64,000 nt of DNA from Eleginops maclovinus (Eukaryota; Chordata; Actinopteri; Perciformes; Eleginopidae): assembly GCF_036324505.1 (NCBI RefSeq), contig NC_086354.1, positions 2,064,725-2,128,724 of the forward strand, given 5' to 3'. This document shows, piece by piece, positions 61,360 through 64,000 of this stretch. The notes beneath the pieces are model-generated. The model made no database searches, was not told the DNA's origin, and saw only the letters and a list, made by a program, of their open reading frames with translations. The stretch's first letter is position 1. Each line of letters starts with the position of its first letter. A program made the position numbers and the translations under genes.

Positions 61360-62983
61360 TCAGGAGTTCAGTAGTCTTATAGCCTGTGGTATAAAACTGT
61401 CTCTGAGTCTGGTGGTCTTGGTCCGGATGCTGCGGTACCGTCTGCCAGACGGCAGCAGACAGAACAGATTGTTGCTGGGGTGATGGGGGTCCTTTAATAT
61501 CCTACCGGCCTTCTTCCTACACCGCTGGGTGTAGAGGTCCTCCATGGATGGCAGCTCCGTCCTGGTGATGTGCTGAGCAGTTTTCACCACCCTCTGTAGA
61601 GTCTTACGGTTGAGGGCGGTGCAACTGCCATCCCAGGCGGTGATGCAGCCAGTCAGGATGCTCTCGATGGTGCACCTGTAGAAGTTGCAGAGTATCCTGG
61701 AGTCCATGTTGAACTTCCGCAGCCTGCGGAGGAAGAAGAGCCGCTGTCGAGCCGTCTTGGATATGACCCTGGTGTGATGTGTCCATGTCAGGTCCTCACT
61801 GATGTTTACCCCGAGGAACCTGAAGCTGCTGACTCTCTCCACAGGAGTCCCGTCGATGGTGATGGGTGTGTGTGCCTCTCTCTGCCTCTTCCTGTAGTCC
61901 ACAATCAGCTCCTTTGTTTTGCTGACGTTGAGATGGAGGTTGTTGTCCTGGCACCAAGATGTCAGGGCTCTGACCTCCTCTCTGTACGCCGTCTCGTCGC
62001 CGTCTGTGATCAGGCCGATGACGGTCGTGTCGTCAGCAAACTTGATGATGGTGTTGGAGCTGTGTGTGGCCACGCAGTCGTGCATGAACAGGGGCGGTGT
62101 TGAGGGTCAAGGTGGAGGATGTGATGTTCCCCATCCGCACTGCCTGGGATCTGCCCGTCAGGAAGCTCATGATCCAGTCACAGAGGGCGCTGTTGAGCCC
62201 AAGGTCCCTGAGCTTAATGATGAGCTTGGAGGGCACAATGGTGTTGAATGCTGAACTGTAGTCAATGAACAGCATTCTCACATAAGTGTTCCTCTGGTCC
62301 AGGTGGGAGAGGGCAGTGTGGAGGGTGAGGGAGATGGCATCATCCGTGGACCTGTTTGCCCTGTATGCAAACTGCAGGGGGTCCAGTGAGTCAGGGAGGG
62401 AGGAGGTGATAAAAGTTTTGACTAACCGCTCAAAGCACTTCATGATGATGGAGGTGAGTGCAACTGGGCGGTAGTCATTGAGGCAGATGGGTTTTGTCTT
62501 TTTGGGGACAGGGACAATGATGGACTCTTTAAAACATGTGGGGACTACAGACTGGAGCAGTGACCTATTGAAAATGTCTGTGAACACATCTGCCAGCTGA
62601 ACTGCACACACCTTGAGAGCACGGCCAGGGATGCCATCAGGTCCAGGAGCCCTGTGTGTGTTGATCCTTTTCAGAGATCTACACACATCTGCACTGGTTA
62701 AAACCAGTGAGCAGGGATCCTGGGCCTTCTGTGCCTCCACAGCCAGGGGCTTCTCAAAGCATGCATAACATGTGTTCAGTTCATCTGGGAGAGATGCAGA
62801 CACTTCCTCAGCACCACTCGTTGTCCTTTTGTAGCCTGTTATTGTTTTTAGTCCAGACCACATGCTTCTGGCGTTGGAGCCCTTGTAGTTCGACTCCACC
62901 TTGTCCCTGTATTGTCTTTTCGCACTGCTAATAGCTCTCCGGAGTGCATACCTGCAATGTTTGCTTACACTGTTTGGTACCAC
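61360..62983 (-). pseudogene. LINE reverse transcriptase, 5'-truncated, PQG motif deleted
   Basis: The minus strand starts at about 62983 in the linker (YALRRAISSAKRQYRDKVES, MWSGLKTITGYK) and runs through RT motifs: RINTHRAPGPDGIPGRALKV, VPVPKKTKPICLNDYRPVAL, PLQFAYRANRSTDDAI, MLFIDYSSAFNTIVPSKL. At 62090 the frame breaks exactly where the family has its PQG..LSPLLYSLF motif: the text goes from LTLNTAP straight to FMHDC in the next frame, a deletion of about 40 bases. The rest is open from 62085 to a TGA at 61360: IKFADDTTVIG (catalytic FADD), LNVSKTKELIVDYRKR, VSSFRFLGVNISEDLTW, LLPSGRRYRSIRTK. The endonuclease is missing. Apart from the deletion the frame is clean, so the copy is young but dead. 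Family: Jockey-group LINE (L2/Rex1/CR1-like). Confidence 0.88.
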
Positions 62984-63512
62984 TTTACAATAAGACTACT
63001 CTTATAAAATATTCATAAAGGGTTTATAATTAGGTTGTGAACACTTTATTAATCATTAAGAACTCCCTGCTCTGCCACCTCTCCTGCATGTGTGTGGTTG
63101 TTTGTGCACATATATCATCGTTGCTTGAGCACGTATATCCTCCGTGTGTGTGTAAACACCACAGAGTGGGGAAAGAAATCTCCCTTCAAGGGATTAATAA
63201 AGTATGTCTTCTTCTTCTTTTTCTTAGTTCACTTCGTCTTCTTCATCAGCCAACATCCTGTATCTGTTGCTCACTGAGTTGATTCTCCCCCAATCCATCT
63301 TGATGTTTCTTGGCATCAAAGTAAGCTAAGTAGCCAATATAAGACTTAGCAGTAAAGATAAATGTAGGCTCATTATTTGGCAAGCAACCGGTCACAGTTG
63401 TCCTGTTTATCGCTCGTCTTATAAAAGCTTATTAATGATTTATAAAGTGTTCACAACCTAATTAATAAATGAATTACAAGCTATTCGTAAACCCTTTATA
63501 AGGGTAGTCTTC
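62975..63512. mobile_element. MITE with inverted ends, carrying a LINE tail
   Basis: The left arm GGTACCACTTTACAATAAGA (62973) runs on as CTACTCTTATAAAATATTC and GGTTTATAATTAGGTTGTGA. The right arm has GTTCACAACCTAATTAATAA and AACCCTTTATAAGGGTAGTC, inverted to the left arm, but stops before its terminal bases at 63512. In the middle, 63165-63215 (CCCTTCAAGGGATTAATAAA then TCTTCTTCTTC) is a LINE 3' end on the plus strand. The element separates two LINE pieces of opposite strand. Confidence 0.55.
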
Positions 63513-64000
63513 CAGTCTCCAGCTCAACAGGACAGTAGGGGTCCTCACTCTCTGGCGCCATTTCCCACCTTCCCACCTCTTCTACTTCTTCTCCAACCAC
63601 ACCCAACACCACTCCACAGGGGACATCAGCCTCTCCCCATTCAACCCCACTCTTGGGTGACACTTCCAGCAGCTTCACACCTCCGATAATCACCACCGGA
63701 CTGGTCAGGAATCAGCTCTCAAAGATCAATGTAAGAAAGGCCCGGGGGCCAGACAACACCAACCCTCCGGTGCCCAAGGTGTGCGCCGGACAGTTAGCAG
63801 GAGCTTTTCAGCACTTCTTCAGTCTCTCTTTGAAGCTGATGAAGGTGCCTGAGATCTGGAAGACTTCCAGCATTGTCCTGGTGCCCAAGAAAAACACGCC
63901 CCAGCATTCCAGGAGACTACAGGCCTGTAGCTCTGACCTCTCATGTCATGAAGATCTTTGAGAGACCGATCCTGCAGCATCTCAAACCCATTGTGCGTGA
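63513..64000 (+). pseudogene. LINE reverse-transcriptase fragment running off the window
   Basis: The plus strand encodes NQLSKINVRKARGPDNTNPP and VLVPKKN, the first part of a LINE RT domain (related to the RINTHRAPGPDGIPG segment of the minus-strand LINE but clearly diverged). After KKN a one-base shift is needed: the next frame reads IPGDYRPVALTSHVMKIFER then LQHLKPIVR to the end of the window. The upstream part 63513-63652 is Ser/Pro-rich in frame, as in the linker. The copy continues beyond position 64000, so its full state is unknown. Its strand is opposite to the LINE at 61360-62983. Confidence 0.75.

Overview
The window reads as nuclear DNA from a ray-finned (teleost) fish. The evidence is the repeat content: Tc1/mariner elements with TA target sites, several hAT families, fish-type LINEs of the L2/Rex1/CR1 group, a TTAA-flanked MITE, a tRNA-derived SINE tail, a gag-only LTR family, and very long CA/TG and GATA microsatellites. 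No operon-like or prokaryotic organisation is present, and no complete host gene is visible. Host coding evidence is limited to exon-sized pieces: a signal-peptide first exon at 57797-57857 (+), a possible CpG/ETS-associated first exon at 15030-15153 (-), and one or two possible internal exons near 8.0-8.3 kb (+).

Layout. 0-9.8 kb: a MITE carrying a LINE fragment (1.5-2.6 kb), large CA/TG arrays, an RT-less LINE (5.2-6.1 kb), candidate exons at 8.0-8.3 kb, and a repeat tail at 9.7-9.8 kb. 10-21 kb: AT-rich unique sequence with two copies of an inverted-repeat MITE, a perfect 34-bp-arm hairpin (12.7 kb) and the candidate minus-strand first exon (15.0-15.2 kb). 21.9-22.9 kb: a non-autonomous hAT with an 8-bp duplication, itself carrying a deleted Tc1-type element with DD36E spacing. 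25.0-26.7 kb: an apparently intact Tc1 element with IR/DR ends, a 340-aa DD34E transposase and TA duplication. 29.4-30.0 kb: TTAA MITE. 30.5-31.9 kb: long-TIR Tc1 pseudogene. 33.2-38.9 kb: a hAT gene split by an LTR element, by a second hAT-type insertion and by a low-quality duplicated block. 39.7-44.7 kb: another low-quality block that duplicates the sequence following it, then a Tc1 3' part with a BED-finger hAT inside. 44.7-47.4 kb: an apparently intact hAT with a 729-aa transposase. 49.7-52.0 kb: an intron-containing ZNF862-like hAT. 55.3-56.8 kb: a second LTR element with an adjoining inverted LTR piece. 57.8-59.1 kb: signal-peptide exon followed by a 1.2-kb GATA array. 59.8-60.5 kb: BED-finger hAT. 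61.4-64.0 kb: LINE RT pieces on both strands separated by a MITE.

How the parts relate. Most of the window is transposons inserted into transposons, so relative ages can be read from the nesting. Two elements (Tc1 at 25 kb, hAT at 44.7 kb) keep both ends, target duplication and an open transposase frame, and so could supply transposase to deleted relatives. The strongest unexpected signal is about the sequence record itself: two blocks (35.73-37.45 kb and about 39.7-42.35 kb) look like indel-laden, about 20% shortened copies of adjacent clean sequence. This pattern is expected from unpolished long-read gap filling or a haplotype mis-join rather than from biology. One of these blocks carries the empty site of a hAT insertion that is filled in the neighbouring clean copy. 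I did not find a convincing new molecular system. All family assignments come from reading motifs; no database search was possible.
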